A DNA stretch of 64,000 bases from Amycolatopsis sp. NBC_01488. GTDB lineage: Bacteria; Actinomycetota; Actinomycetes; Mycobacteriales; Pseudonocardiaceae. The notes under the pieces are model-generated. The model saw nothing but the letters and a program-made list of their open reading frames with translations. It was not told where the DNA came from and did no database searches. The position numbers and the translations under genes were made by a program. The stretch lies in contig NZ_CP109434.1 of NCBI RefSeq assembly GCF_036227105.1, positions 2,174,001 to 2,238,000 of the forward strand, in the 5' to 3' direction. Below, piece by piece: positions 1 to 8,874 of this stretch (the first letter of the stretch is position 1; the number at the start of each line of letters is the position of its first letter).

Positions 1-329
1 GCCTCGAGGTGCCGAAGGTGCTGCCGGGCCGCGAGCACGTGTGGCACCAGTACACCGTGCTGGTCGGGCCGCACGCGTTCCTCTCGCGCGACGAGCTGGC
101 CGCGGCGCTCACCGAGCGCGGCATCGGCAACGGCATCTACTACCCCAAGATCGTCTTCGACTACGACTGCTACGCGGGTCACGACCTGATCCCGGGCGCG
201 CGCGTCGAGGACTTCCCGGTGGCGCAGGCGGTTGCCGCGCAGGCGCTTTCGCTGCCGGTGCACCCGCACCTGACCGAGTCCGACCTGGACACCATCATCG
301 AAACCGTTCGCGAGGTACTGGGCGCATGA
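1..329 (+). CDS. DegT/DnrJ/EryC1 aminotransferase, C-terminal part
   Basis: The frame is open from the left edge, so only the last ~108 residues are present and the PLP lysine lies outside the window. The visible part (VWHQYTVLV, then ERGIGNGIYYPK, then ALSLPVHPHLT) matches the C-terminal small domain of sugar aminotransferases that put an amino group on keto-sugar nucleotides. The stop overlaps the start of the next gene (ATGA), so the two are translationally coupled. The adjacent Gfo/Idh/MocA dehydrogenase is the usual partner in 3-amino sugar or diacetamido-uronic acid routes. The exact sugar cannot be told from this fragment. Confidence 0.85.
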   Translation, partial: LEVPKVLPGREHVWHQYTVLVGPHAFLSRDELAAALTERGIGNGIYYPKIVFDYDCYAGHDLIPGARVEDFPVAQAVAAQALSLPVHPHLTESDLDTIIETVREVLGA

Positions 330-1282
330 CGCATCGGATCGCTCTTGTCGGGACCGGGAACATGGGATCGCTGCACGCCCGCGTGCTCGCCGGCAACGAA
401 CGCGTGGAGCTCGTCCGCGTGATCGATCCGCGTGAGGAAGCGGGCAAGGCCGTCGCCGAGCGGTACGAAACCCAGTGGACGCCGGAGATCGGCGAACTGT
501 CCGATGTGGACGCCGTCGTGCTCGCGTCGGCCACCGAGGTGCACTACGACCTGGCGCAGGAAATCCTCGGCCAGGGCAAGCCGATGCTGGTCGAAAAGCC
601 GGTGTGCAACAGCTTCGAGAAGTCGCAGGAGATCGTCTCGCTGGCGGCGAAGAACGACATCCCGCTGATGTGTGGCCTGCTGGAGCGTTACAACCCGGCG
701 GTGATGACCGCGCGGGCGCTGGTCCAGGAGCCGGTGCACCTGATGGCCCGCCGCCACGGCCCGTACGCGCCGCGCATCAAGACCGGCGTCGCGTGGGACC
801 TGCTGGTGCACGACGTCGACCTGGCGATCCAGTTCTTCGGCGGCGCGACGCCGTCGCGAGTCACCTCCGGCGCGGGCTACTTCCACCCGTCGTCGGTCGA
901 GGGCGCCGAGGACACCATCGAGACGGTGCTGTCGTTCCCGACCGGCCTGGCCACGGTGTCGGCGTCGCGGCTGGGCCAGAAGAAGGTCCGGTCGCTGGTC
1001 GTGTCGGAGCTGGACCGGCTGATCGAGATCGACCTGCTCCGCCGCGACGTCACGATCTACCGGCACGTCTCGCACGACTCCGTCACCCCGGACGGCCTCG
1101 GCTACCGGCAGCAGACGGTCATCGAGATCCCGGAGCTGATCACCGCGCGCGAGCCGCTGGCCACCCAGCTGGACCGGTTCTGCGACCTGCTCGAAGGCAA
1201 GGTCGACGCGGACGCCGAGCGCGAGCTGATCCTGCCGTCGCACCACGTCGTCGAGCAGGTCCTGACGCAGGCCGCCGCCTAG
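326..1282 (+). CDS. Gfo/Idh/MocA family sugar-nucleotide dehydrogenase
   Basis: 318 aa, started at the ATG that overlaps the previous stop. An N-terminal Rossmann fold with the dinucleotide motif ([11 protein letters not shown], residues ~7-17) is followed by the family signature MLVEKPVCN, in which the lysine is catalytic, and a C-terminal alpha/beta domain. The family oxidises or reduces hydroxyls of sugars using NAD(P). Coupling to the DegT aminotransferase suggests a 3-keto sugar intermediate, as in WbpB/WbpE-type pairs; that role is inferred. It converges on the M28 peptidase gene, whose stop overlaps its own by four bases. Confidence 0.88.
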   Translation: MTHRIALVGTGNMGSLHARVLAGNERVELVRVIDPREEAGKAVAERYETQWTPEIGELSDVDAVVLASATEVHYDLAQEILGQGKPMLVEKPVCNSFEKSQEIVSLAAKNDIPLMCGLLERYNPAVMTARALVQEPVHLMARRHGPYAPRIKTGVAWDLLVHDVDLAIQFFGGATPSRVTSGAGYFHPSSVEGAEDTIETVLSFPTGLATVSASRLGQKKVRSLVVSELDRLIEIDLLRRDVTIYRHVSHDSVTPDGLGYRQQTVIEIPELITAREPLATQLDRFCDLLEGKVDADAERELILPSHHVVEQVLTQAAA

Positions 1283-2670
1283 CTCACCGGCACCGGGAAG
1301 GCCGCCGGGCTTCGGCGGCCGTCCGGGCCCACCGCGCGGACGGCGAAGAAGACGTTGTCCTTCGACAGGTCGATCTTCGCCGTCAGCGCCGGGCCGACGT
1401 CGATCGCGTGCGTCCAGTCCGGCGCCGTCGTTTCGCGCCACAGGACCTCGTAGCCGACCGCGCCCGGCGTCGCGTCCCACAGCAGGTCCGAGTCGTTGGT
1501 CAGCGCTGCCGTGCGGATCTTCACGCCCTTCGGCGTGCCCGGCGCCGTCGCGAGCGACCACAGCGCGGCGCCGTTCACCCGCGCGACCCTGGCGATGAAC
1601 GGGAAGTCGCAGAACTCAGGCAGGTCGCCGTACTGGACGCCGTTCTCCACGCGGACGTCCTGGTGCTGGTGCGCGAAGTCCTCGGCGGGCTCGGTGAACC
1701 GCGCCGCCGGATAGCCCTGCTCCAGGAACCCGATGTGGTCACCGCCGCGCAGATAGCGGTCGCGGCGGTAGATCACCCGGACCGTCATGCCGGTCGCGTC
1801 ATTCTCCGCCACGGACTTCACGAACCGGGCCAGCTGCCGCGGCGGGGAGTCGTTTTCGCCGCCGACGCTGCGGCGCAGGCTCGCTTCGGCCGGCGTCTCC
1901 GCGGTCGGGACGCCCTCGGCGAACAAGCGGATCGCGAACGGGTCGCGCGTGCCGTCGTCGGCGCGGCTGGAGCCGACGATGTCGTCGGTGAACATCGCCT
2001 GGACGTCGGTGCCGGCCGCCTTGAACCGCTGCGCCATGAACCGCGCGCCGTAGAGGCCCTGCTCCTCGCCCGCGACGGCGGCGAAGACGATCGTCGCGGG
2101 CGGTTGCCGGGTCGAGAGGACCCGCGCCAGCTCCAGGGAGACAGCGACGCCCGACGCGTCGTCGTCCGCGCCCGGCGCCTCGCCGGCGGAGTTCATGACG
2201 TCGGTGCAGCGCGAGTCGTAGTGCCCCGAAACGACGTACACGCGGCCCGGATCGGCCGACCCGTGCAGCGTCGCGACGACGTTCGTGATCGTCGTCGGCA
2301 CCGGGATCCGGTCGGCGGGCGGCTGGACGTACGACTGCAGCTCGACGGTCATCCGGCCGCCGGACGCGGCCGCGACCTGCTGGAACTGCGCGAACAGCCA
2401 GTCGCGCGCGGCGCCGATGCCACGCGCAGGGTCGTCTTGGGCGGACAGCGTGTGCCGGGTGCCGAACGCGGCCAGCCGCCGGACGGTCGCCTCGATCCGC
2501 CGCTCGTCCACCTGCCGGAGCAGGGTCCGCAGTTCCGGATCGGGCCGCTGCGGGCGAACCGGGACGCCGGGGCCGCGGTCGCCGAGTTCGGCGGCACCCG
2601 CCGGGATGCCGGCCGCGGAGGCCACTCCAAGAGCAGCCGACGCGGTGAGAAACGCTCGTCGAGAGGTCAC
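1279..2670 (-). CDS. Tat-exported M28 family zinc aminopeptidase with C-terminal Fn3-like domain
   Basis: 463 aa, GTG start. The N-terminus [18 protein letters not shown] is a twin-arginine signal, so a folded secreted enzyme is expected. The peptidase domain has the M28 zinc ligands in order: HYD in GHYDSR, the bridging Asp in GADDDASG, the EE pair in AGEEQGLYG, and a late His near DFAHQHQDV. The last ~90 residues (PGTPKGVKI to the end) look like a fibronectin III-type beta domain with the usual [15 protein letters not shown] signature. It lies 40 bases downstream of the ECF sigma/membrane-protein pair on the same strand and may be transcribed with them. Confidence 0.88.
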   Translation of the reverse strand: MTSRRAFLTASAALGVASAAGIPAGAAELGDRGPGVPVRPQRPDPELRTLLRQVDERRIEATVRRLAAFGTRHTLSAQDDPARGIGAARDWLFAQFQQVAAASGGRMTVELQSYVQPPADRIPVPTTITNVVATLHGSADPGRVYVVSGHYDSRCTDVMNSAGEAPGADDDASGVAVSLELARVLSTRQPPATIVFAAVAGEEQGLYGARFMAQRFKAAGTDVQAMFTDDIVGSSRADDGTRDPFAIRLFAEGVPTAETPAEASLRRSVGGENDSPPRQLARFVKSVAENDATGMTVRVIYRRDRYLRGGDHIGFLEQGYPAARFTEPAEDFAHQHQDVRVENGVQYGDLPEFCDFPFIARVARVNGAALWSLATAPGTPKGVKIRTAALTNDSDLLWDATPGAVGYEVLWRETTAPDWTHAIDVGPALTAKIDLSKDNVFFAVRAVGPDGRRSPAAFPVPVS

Positions 2671-2710
2671 GGTTGGGTTCTTACGCCCGCACCGCGGCGG
2701 CGGGTACCGC

Positions 2711-3424
2711 CTACCTGGTGAGCCGCTTTCCGGCGGAGTCGTACGCGATCAGCGGCGTCAGCGAGGCGGAGTCCGGCACGAGGACCGGGTCGAACCAGAA
2801 GAAGAACACGTTCGGATCCTCGGTCCACTTCGCCAGGTTCGCCGGGACGACCTTGCCGTGGACGGTCGTGGTGATCTTCGCGACCGGGCCGGCGAAGTAG
2901 CCGAAGACCGGGATCACCTGGCCGTCGAGGACCTCGCCGCCGTCGGTGGCGTGGAAGCCGAACGACCGGTCGGATCCGCGGAATTCGTTCGTGACCAGCG
3001 TGGCCTGCAGCGAGTCGGCCTTGCGGAATCCGGCGGTCAGCCCGAAGTGGATGCCGGGCAGGGCCTGCGGGTCGTCGATCGCCTGCGCGAACAGGACGAT
3101 TTCGCCGGCCGTGGTCTTGATCCCGGTGCCGACGACCTCGCCGAGCGGCTTCGGCGCGGGCGGCCCGCTGGTCGTCGTCGGCGTGACGGACACGGGTGAC
3201 GGCGGCTGCGCAACCGGCGCGGGCGCGGGCTGCCGCAGCTGGACGGCGAACACGAACACCAGCACGACGGCGGCCGCCGCGGCGATCCCGGCCGTGGTCG
3301 TCAGCAAGCGGCGGCGACGCCGGATGCGCGTGCCACCGGCCATGATCACGGCGAGGTCGGGCTCGGCGAAGGGCTCGTCGGGCGGCTGCCGGAGGGCGGC
3401 GCGGAAGTCGTCGAGGTCGTTCAT
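2711..3424 (-). CDS. single-pass membrane protein paired with an ECF sigma factor
   Basis: 237 aa. A short cytoplasmic N-terminus (~40 residues) with a basic RRRRR stop-transfer stretch is followed by one membrane helix ([20 protein letters not shown], ~42-61), a Pro/Thr linker and a ~150-residue outer domain. The start overlaps the sigma factor stop (ATGA). Position and topology are those of an anti-sigma factor, but the cytoplasmic part is short and lacks a recognisable zinc HxxxCxxC motif, so regulation of the sigma factor is only inferred. The outer domain belongs to no family I can name. Confidence 0.7.
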   Translation of the reverse strand: MNDLDDFRAALRQPPDEPFAEPDLAVIMAGGTRIRRRRRLLTTTAGIAAAAAVVLVFVFAVQLRQPAPAPVAQPPSPVSVTPTTTSGPPAPKPLGEVVGTGIKTTAGEIVLFAQAIDDPQALPGIHFGLTAGFRKADSLQATLVTNEFRGSDRSFGFHATDGGEVLDGQVIPVFGYFAGPVAKITTTVHGKVVPANLAKWTEDPNVFFFWFDPVLVPDSASLTPLIAYDSAGKRLTR

Positions 3425-3930
3425 CGCCCGCTCCCTCCGATCAGCGTGTCTTCGGTGGCCGCTTCGATCCGCAGCTTGGCCAGCGCCCGCGAGTTCGTGC
3501 TCTTCACGGTACCCAGCGAAACGCCCAGCTCACGGGCCACCTCGGCTTCGGGCAGGTCGAAGAAGTGCCGCAGCACGACGACGGCGCGTTCGCGGTCGGT
3601 GAGCGTCTTGAGCACCGCGGTGAGCCACGCACGCTGGGTGACGGCCCGGTCGACGTCCGCGCGGTCCGGCCGGTCGGGCATGGCCTCGGTGGCGTACTCG
3701 CGGATCGGGCGCCGCCAGCCGTCGATGACGTGGTTCATCAGGACGGTCCTGGCGTAGCCGTAGGCGTCCTTGTGCCGGACCCGCGACCAGGCCGCGTAGG
3801 TGCGGGTGAAGGCGGTCTGGGCGGCGTCTTCGGCCTGGTGGCGGTCGCCGGTGAGCAGGTAGGCGGCGTGGGTGAGACGGGCCGACGACGCGCGCACGAA
3901 CTCCGCGAACTCGTCGTCGCCGCGCGCCAT
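3421..3930 (-). CDS. SigE-family ECF RNA polymerase sigma factor
   Basis: 169 aa. Region 2 (residues ~5-75: LTHAAYLLTGDRHQAEDAAQTAFTR, YARTVLMNHVIDGWRR) binds core and the -10 box. Region 4 (~105-160: LTDRERAVVVLRHFFDLPEAEVARELGVSLGTVKS) is a helix-turn-helix that reads the -35 box. This layout is the streptomycete SigE-like ECF family common in actinomycetes. It is the first gene of a leftward group with a membrane protein (ATGA overlap) and an exported peptidase, suggesting an envelope response. The target promoter was not identified. Confidence 0.92.
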   Translation of the reverse strand: MARGDDEFAEFVRASSARLTHAAYLLTGDRHQAEDAAQTAFTRTYAAWSRVRHKDAYGYARTVLMNHVIDGWRRPIREYATEAMPDRPDRADVDRAVTQRAWLTAVLKTLTDRERAVVVLRHFFDLPEAEVARELGVSLGTVKSTNSRALAKLRIEAATEDTLIGGSGR

Positions 3931-4135
3931 CCGTCACCTCGTTCCGTCCTCTCCCAGCGACGGCCGGGCCGCGGAAAGGTTGCTTCTCGACCTTGCGAGG
4001 GTACGCCGAGCTCGACTGAAACGTTGTGTAACCGATATCTCGCACTGGGTCACCGACGACTAGATTGTCCTGCGTGCGCCTCCGTGCGGCAGGCTTCACC
4101 GCCGGACGGTCTCCGTGCCGATCGGGCGGTTCCCC

Positions 4136-4172
4136 GACGGCGGCGTCGGCGCTCCGCGCCGGCGCTGCCGTC
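4136..4172 (-). terminator. hairpin terminator behind the Uma2 gene
   Basis: A 37-base near-perfect inverted repeat (arms beginning GACGGC and ending GCCGTC, GC-rich centre) starts eight bases beyond the leftward Uma2 stop. It has no U-tract, as is common in actinomycetes. The 3931-4179 gap otherwise holds only the presumed promoter of the sigma factor gene. Confidence 0.6.
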
Positions 4173-4179
4173 ATCCACT

Positions 4180-4755
4180 TCAGGGCCGCTGGGCGCGCCG
4201 GGTTGTGAGGGCGGTCAGATCGATGGTGAGCGCGGAACCGGCGAACTCCAGTTCGGCGACGCCGGAGAACTCGCCGAAGTTCTCGTAGTCCCCTTCGATC
4301 AGCCGGTAGGAGATCATGCTGATCGGAGAGTCGAGATCGACGATCCAGTAGTGCTCGATCCCGGCTTCGGCGTACTCGGAGAACTTGGTGACTTGGTCGG
4401 TGCGCCTGGTGCCGTCGGAAAGCACCTCGACGACGAGCCGAACGTCACCGGCGTCGAACCGTGCGGGATTGGTTTCCACCAGAGAGCTGGGCGCAACGAG
4501 CACATCGGGCACGCGGACCGTCAGCGGCGCGGCGGAAACGACCATCTCGACTTCGTTCAGCGCGGAGTAGTCGTCCGGCAGCAGTTCATCCATCAAGAAG
4601 GCCAACCGTGCGACAACGCGCTGGTGGAACGGCATCGGACGCGGCGCCACGACGAGAACCCCTTCGACCACTTCCACCTGGTACTCCGGTGTCTCCGGCA
4701 GGTTGATCCAGTCGTCGAGAGACAGAAGATCGTGAGGCCAATCCATGACACTCAT
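4180..4755 (-). CDS. Uma2 family PD-(D/E)xK endonuclease-like protein
   Basis: 191 aa. The ATG reading MSVMDWPHD is chosen because AGGAGAAGG sits just upstream; an ATG six codons earlier would bury that site. The fold signature is visible: Asp in RVPDVLV, Glu in RLVVEVLSD, and Lys in DQVTKFSEYAEAGIEHYWIVD, the three catalytic residues of restriction-endonuclease-like Uma2 proteins. These occur as multicopy families in cyanobacteria and actinomycetes with poorly known function. It stands alone, between the sigma factor promoter and the sugar operon. Confidence 0.85.
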   Translation of the reverse strand: MSVMDWPHDLLSLDDWINLPETPEYQVEVVEGVLVVAPRPMPFHQRVVARLAFLMDELLPDDYSALNEVEMVVSAAPLTVRVPDVLVAPSSLVETNPARFDAGDVRLVVEVLSDGTRRTDQVTKFSEYAEAGIEHYWIVDLDSPISMISYRLIEGDYENFGEFSGVAELEFAGSALTIDLTALTTRRAQRP

Positions 4756-4815
4756 CCGCCTTCTCCTCAGCATCGGTTACTGGACGTCATCTTCGCACGC
4801 CAGTCTGCCGGGTCG

Positions 4816-5445
4816 CTACTGCTCTGAGTAGTCGCCTGATGGGGCTCCCCAGCCCGAAGTGTTCTGCCCGTGTGACTCCGCGATCTCCCGACGGCGCGCG
4901 TTCTCCGCGCGCACCCGGTCCACTTCGGACTGGATGTACTCCTCGTCGTAGCGCTGGAACACCCGCGCCGGGTTGCCCGCCACCAGCGTCCGCGGCGGAA
5001 CGTCCTTCGCCACCACCGAGTTCGGCTGCACCGTCGCGAAGTCGCCGATCGTCACGCCCGCCATGATCACCACCAGGCCGCCGATGAAGCAGCCCTTGCC
5101 GATCTTCACCGGCTTGCGCTCGATCAGGTCGCTGCCCGAATGGTTCTGCAGCGTCATGTTCGCTAGCCAGCTCGAGTGCGTGAAGATCAGCGTGTTCAGG
5201 CCGATGCTGGTGTGCTCGCCGATCTCCAGCCCGCCGCTCGCGTCGAGCGCCGCGCCCTCGCCGATCCAGCAGTGGTCGCCCATCTTGAGGTTCTCGGGGC
5301 TGATGATCTTCACGCGCTCGCGCACCCGGCACGTCGCAGGCAGCCCGTAGAACGCCGCCCGCTCGGCGTCGTTCATGTACTGCGAGACGAGCTCGGTCAG
5401 GATCTGCGGGCGCAGCCGGTGGCTGCGCTCGTCATCGAAGAACAT
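4816..5445 (-). CDS. hexapeptide-repeat O/N-acyltransferase
   Basis: 209 aa. A left-handed beta-helix made of hexapeptide repeats (LKMGDHCWIGEGAALD, LEIGEHTSIGLNTLI, VKIGKGCFIGGLVVIMAGVTIGDFATV) is followed by the typical end VPPRTLVAGNPARVF. The likely catalytic His is in FTHSSW. Such enzymes move acetyl or other acyl groups to sugars. It is the last gene of a leftward operon and overlaps the glycosyltransferase gene by 14 bases, so it probably decorates an amino sugar or glycan made by the operon. A ~30-residue polar C-terminal tail is extra. Confidence 0.87.
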   Translation of the reverse strand: MFFDDERSHRLRPQILTELVSQYMNDAERAAFYGLPATCRVRERVKIISPENLKMGDHCWIGEGAALDASGGLEIGEHTSIGLNTLIFTHSSWLANMTLQNHSGSDLIERKPVKIGKGCFIGGLVVIMAGVTIGDFATVQPNSVVAKDVPPRTLVAGNPARVFQRYDEEYIQSEVDRVRAENARRREIAESHGQNTSGWGAPSGDYSEQ

Positions 5446-6628
5446 CGGCTTCCGACACCAGCTTTTCGAACGTGCGCAAGTGCTCTTCCGCGACGACGTC
5501 GAGGCCGAAGTTCGCCCGCACCAGCTCGCTTTCGCGCTGGGCGATCACGGCCCGCTTCTCCGGGTCGTCGAGCAGGTCGATCACCGTGCGCGCCACGGCT
5601 TCCGCATCGTCGGGCCGCACCAGCAGGACGTTCTCGCCGTTGCGCAGCTCGATGCCGGGGTAGTTGTCCTCGGTGACCGACGCGATCGTCGCCGTGCCGG
5701 AGAGCATCGCCTCCAGCGACGCCGTCCCACAGCCGCCGTTGAGGTCGTGCGTGACGATGTCCGCCGCCGCGAAGTACGCCGGGACGTCCGCCTTCGGCAC
5801 CGCGCCCGTGACCACCAGCGCGTCCGAAACACCCAGTTCCGCGGCCCGCTTCAGGAACGCGTCGTGGTAGACGCGGCCGACGACGACCACGCGCACCCCG
5901 GGGTGCTTGTCCAAAATGGACGGCAGAGCCTCGATCAGCGGCAGCCGGTTGCGCAGCGGGATGACGTGCCCGAGCGAGACGATCAGCGGCGCGTCCCCGA
6001 TCTCGTGCTCCGCGCGGACGTCCTTCGTCACCGGCTTCGCGAAGTGCCCGGTGTCGACCGCGATCGGGAAGTACTCCGAGTTCGCGTCGCTGGTGCCGTA
6101 GCGCTCGACGCAGTAGTCGACGCCCAGCTTGTCGAGGATGACGTACTTCGGCCTGATGTAGCGCAGGATCGGCTTCACCAGCACCGCGTCGAGCATCCGG
6201 AACACGCCGCCGTACAGCTTGTTGTCGCTGATCAGCAGGGTGTGGATGGTGAGCAGCACCGGGATCTGCCGCCGCCGCGCGTAGATCCCGGCCAGCCACG
6301 AGAGGTCGAAGAACTGGCCGTGCAGGTGGATCGCGTCCGGCTGGAACTCGTCCAGCAGCTTCCACAGCCGCCGCCAGTTGCCGGGCCGCAGCGACGCGAA
6401 GCTCATGTCGAAGTCGATCGACAGGCCGACCTGCGGCATCTTCACCGCGGGGAGGCGCACGACGCGGTAGCCGTCGCGCTCCTCCTCGGCCGGGGCGTCG
6501 GCGTAGGCCGCCGTGACGGCCAGGACTTCGTGCCCCGCCGTCACGAACTGCGCCGCCAGCGACGCCGACATGTGCGCGCTCCCGCCCACCCGGGGCGGGA
6601 AGAAGTTGTTGACCACCGCGATGCGCAT
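5432..6628 (-). CDS. GT4-type glycosyltransferase
   Basis: 398 aa from the ATG reading MRIAVVNNFFPPRVGGSAH; GAGGA lies eight bases upstream. An in-frame GTG at 6664, overlapping the epimerase stop, would add 12 residues and is the alternative. GT-B fold: N-terminal acceptor domain (FPPRVGGSAHM), C-terminal nucleotide-sugar domain with the E-x7-E region (NGGCGTASLEAMLSGTATIAS). It is predicted to be a cytoplasmic retaining enzyme that adds the sugar made by the upstream aminotransferase and epimerase. The acceptor is unknown. Confidence 0.88.
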   Translation of the reverse strand: MRIAVVNNFFPPRVGGSAHMSASLAAQFVTAGHEVLAVTAAYADAPAEEERDGYRVVRLPAVKMPQVGLSIDFDMSFASLRPGNWRRLWKLLDEFQPDAIHLHGQFFDLSWLAGIYARRRQIPVLLTIHTLLISDNKLYGGVFRMLDAVLVKPILRYIRPKYVILDKLGVDYCVERYGTSDANSEYFPIAVDTGHFAKPVTKDVRAEHEIGDAPLIVSLGHVIPLRNRLPLIEALPSILDKHPGVRVVVVGRVYHDAFLKRAAELGVSDALVVTGAVPKADVPAYFAAADIVTHDLNGGCGTASLEAMLSGTATIASVTEDNYPGIELRNGENVLLVRPDDAEAVARTVIDLLDDPEKRAVIAQRESELVRANFGLDVVAEEHLRTFEKLVSEADVLR

Positions 6629-6660
6629 CGCACGTCCTCGGGCCGGGCCCGCGGTGGTGT

Positions 6661-7590
6661 TCACTCGGTTTCCCTGACCAGTTCCCGCATCCCGTCCTCG
6701 ACGGTGATCCGCGGCTCCCAGCCGAGCACCTCACGGGCGCGGGTGATGTCCGCGGCGCGCCGCGACACCAGCACGTCACGCTCGTTGAACAGCGGCTCGA
6801 CGTCGACGCCGACGGCCTCGATGAGGATCTTCGCCAGCGCCGCGATCGACGTGTCGATGCCGGTGCCGATGTTGATCGGCAGGTTCGACCGCTCCGACTC
6901 CAGCGCGGCGACGACGGCCCGCGCGAGGTCGGTGACGTGCACGAAGTCCATCGACTGGTCGCCGCGGCCGTCGATGATCGGCGGCTGGCCGGCGCGCAGG
7001 CGCTGGATGAAGTGGTTGATCACCGACGTGTAGTAGGCCTCGATCTTCTGGCCCGGGCCGTACACGTTGAAGAAGCGCAGCGCGTTCCAGGACAGGCCCT
7101 TGGTGCGCTCGTAGAAGCCGAGCATGTCCTCGCCGGCGCGCTTCGAGATGCAGTACGGCGTGAGCGGGCGCAGCTCGTCGTCCTCGTGCATCGGCAGCCG
7201 CTTCGGCTCGCCGTAGACCGACGCGGTCGACGCGAACACCAGGCGCTCGACACCCTCGTCGGCGGCCGCCGCGAAGACGTTGTGGTTGCCGATCATGTTG
7301 ATGTCGATCGACTCGTGCGGGTCGGCGATCGACTTGTTGATCGAGACCGTCGCGAAGTGGATGACGTGCGTGCAGCCGCGCATGGCCTCGCGCACCGCGC
7401 CGCCGTAGCGGACGTCCTTCTCCACCAGCTCGACCTGGCCGGTGGCGACGAACTCGTTGACGCGGGCCCGGTCGCCGCGCGTCATGTTGTCCAGGATCCG
7501 GACCGTGTAGCCACCCTCGATCAGCAGCGGGATGACGTGCGCGGCGATGAACCCACCGCCCCCGGTGAAGAGCACCTTCTTGTCGGACAC
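6661..7590 (-). CDS. NAD-dependent epimerase/dehydratase (extended SDR)
   Basis: 309 aa. The start is a GTG (VSDKKVLFTGGGGFIAAH) preceded by GAGGAG; a longer open frame upstream reads through the aminotransferase gene and is not real. The Rossmann motif GGGGFIA (residues ~9-15) and the catalytic Tyr/Lys in PYCISKRAGED identify a UDP- or dTDP-sugar epimerase/dehydratase of the GalE/RmlB/WbpP class. The substrate is not determined. It lies 23 bases behind the aminotransferase gene and just ahead of the glycosyltransferase gene. Confidence 0.9.
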   Translation of the reverse strand: MSDKKVLFTGGGGFIAAHVIPLLIEGGYTVRILDNMTRGDRARVNEFVATGQVELVEKDVRYGGAVREAMRGCTHVIHFATVSINKSIADPHESIDINMIGNHNVFAAAADEGVERLVFASTASVYGEPKRLPMHEDDELRPLTPYCISKRAGEDMLGFYERTKGLSWNALRFFNVYGPGQKIEAYYTSVINHFIQRLRAGQPPIIDGRGDQSMDFVHVTDLARAVVAALESERSNLPINIGTGIDTSIAALAKILIEAVGVDVEPLFNERDVLVSRRAADITRAREVLGWEPRITVEDGMRELVRETE

Positions 7591-7613
7591 CAATTTCTCC
7601 TCGGTAGGCACTT

Positions 7614-8747
7614 TCAGGACAGGGACTGCACGGCTTCGCGCACGACCTCGCCGACGCGCGTGACCTCGGCGTCGGTGAGGTTGGCGTGCATGGGGATCGC
7701 CAGCTGACGCGCGAACGCGTCCGCCGAGACGGGCAGCAGCGCCTGGGGACCGTAGATCGGCTGCAGGTGCGAGGCGTAGGTGCCGAAGTTGCACTGGACG
7801 CCCTGCTCGCGGACACGCAGGGCGAGCGTGTCGCGGCTGACCTCCGGGGCGACCGTGAGCAGGTAGGCCTGCCACGGGTGCTCGCGATCGGACAGTTCCA
7901 CCGGGACGGTCAACGCGGCGACGTCGTCGAAGGCCTCGTGGTAGCGCTTCGCGACGGAACGGCGAGCCGCGAGGAGGTCCGGGAGCCGGTCGAGCTGGAC
8001 GTTCATGATCGCGGCCTGGACGTCCGACATGCGGAAGTTGTAGCCCAGCTCGTGGAACTCCGGGATCGGCAGCGTGTTCGAGCCTTCGCGGCTGATCGCC
8101 GGCTCGATGCCGTAGGTGTGGAGCTTGCGGGCGTGCGCGATGAGGTCCTCGCGGTCCGAGACCAGCGCGCCGCCTTCGCCCGCGGTGATGCCCTTGCGGC
8201 CGTGGAAGGAGAACGCGGCCAGGTCGGCGAGGCTGCCGGCCGGACGCGTCTTGTACGTCGCGCCCGCGGCGCACGCGGCGTCTTCGAACAGCCAGAGGCC
8301 GTGCTTGTCGGCGATCGCGCGGTACTCGTCGAAGTCACCGGGCTGCCCGGCGACGTCGACGGCGAGGATGCCGACGGTCTTCGGGGTGATCAGGGCTTCG
8401 ACGTGGGCCGGGTCGGCGCTGAAGACGTCCGGGCGGATGTCGGCGAACACCGGGGTCGCGCCGGCCTGCACGACGGCGTGACCGGTGGCGGGGAACGTGT
8501 AGTCGCCGACGATGACCTCGTCACCGGGCCGGACGCCCAGCACCTTGAGGCCCAGGAAGAGCGCGGACCCGCAGTTCGCGGTCGTCAGCGCGTGCGCCGT
8601 GCCGGTGACCTGGGCGAACCGCTCTTCGAAGCGGCGGCACGCCGGTCCGGCCCCGGCCAGCCAGCCGGACCGGAAGACCTCGGCGACGGCGGCGAGTTCC
8701 TCTTCGCCCACGGTCGGCTGACCGAGGGCAATGCTGTCGGACGACAT
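7614..8747 (-). CDS. DegT/DnrJ/EryC1 sugar aminotransferase
   Basis: 377 aa PLP enzyme, complete. Visible landmarks are the N-terminal GQPTVGEEELAAV, the PLP-phosphate segment TANCGSALFLGL, DAACAAGATYK, and SFHGRKGITAGEGGALV, where the Lys of HGRK is the Schiff-base residue. It transaminates a keto-sugar nucleotide. It is first in the leftward four-gene sugar operon. A second DegT enzyme sits at the left edge, so this locus likely makes an amino sugar for a surface glycan or a glycosylated product. Its promoter shares the ~130-base gap with the divergent AfsR-type gene. Confidence 0.9.
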   Translation of the reverse strand: MSSDSIALGQPTVGEEELAAVAEVFRSGWLAGAGPACRRFEERFAQVTGTAHALTTANCGSALFLGLKVLGVRPGDEVIVGDYTFPATGHAVVQAGATPVFADIRPDVFSADPAHVEALITPKTVGILAVDVAGQPGDFDEYRAIADKHGLWLFEDAACAAGATYKTRPAGSLADLAAFSFHGRKGITAGEGGALVSDREDLIAHARKLHTYGIEPAISREGSNTLPIPEFHELGYNFRMSDVQAAIMNVQLDRLPDLLAARRSVAKRYHEAFDDVAALTVPVELSDREHPWQAYLLTVAPEVSRDTLALRVREQGVQCNFGTYASHLQPIYGPQALLPVSADAFARQLAIPMHANLTDAEVTRVGEVVREAVQSLS

Positions 8748-8862
8748 ACCTCTCCCATTGCGTGGGGACCGGGCGAAGTGTATAGACGCGCGCTCAGGTG
8801 ATTCACAGCCCCACGCCGAAGACCACTTTCGAGTGAAAACTTTCGCTGGTCGGCGCAGGTTC

Positions 8863-8868
8863 TAGGCT
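8863..8868 (+). promoter_or_regulatory. -10 box of a leaderless promoter
   Basis: TAGGCT ends six bases before the ATG at 8875 and no ribosome-binding site lies between, so transcription probably starts at the start codon. Confidence 0.55.
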
Positions 8869-8874
8869 GGGCCC

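Noticed and set aside
4180..4755. Uma2 protein as part of a defence system
   Set aside because: It stands alone between a sigma factor and a sugar operon; no other defence genes are nearby.
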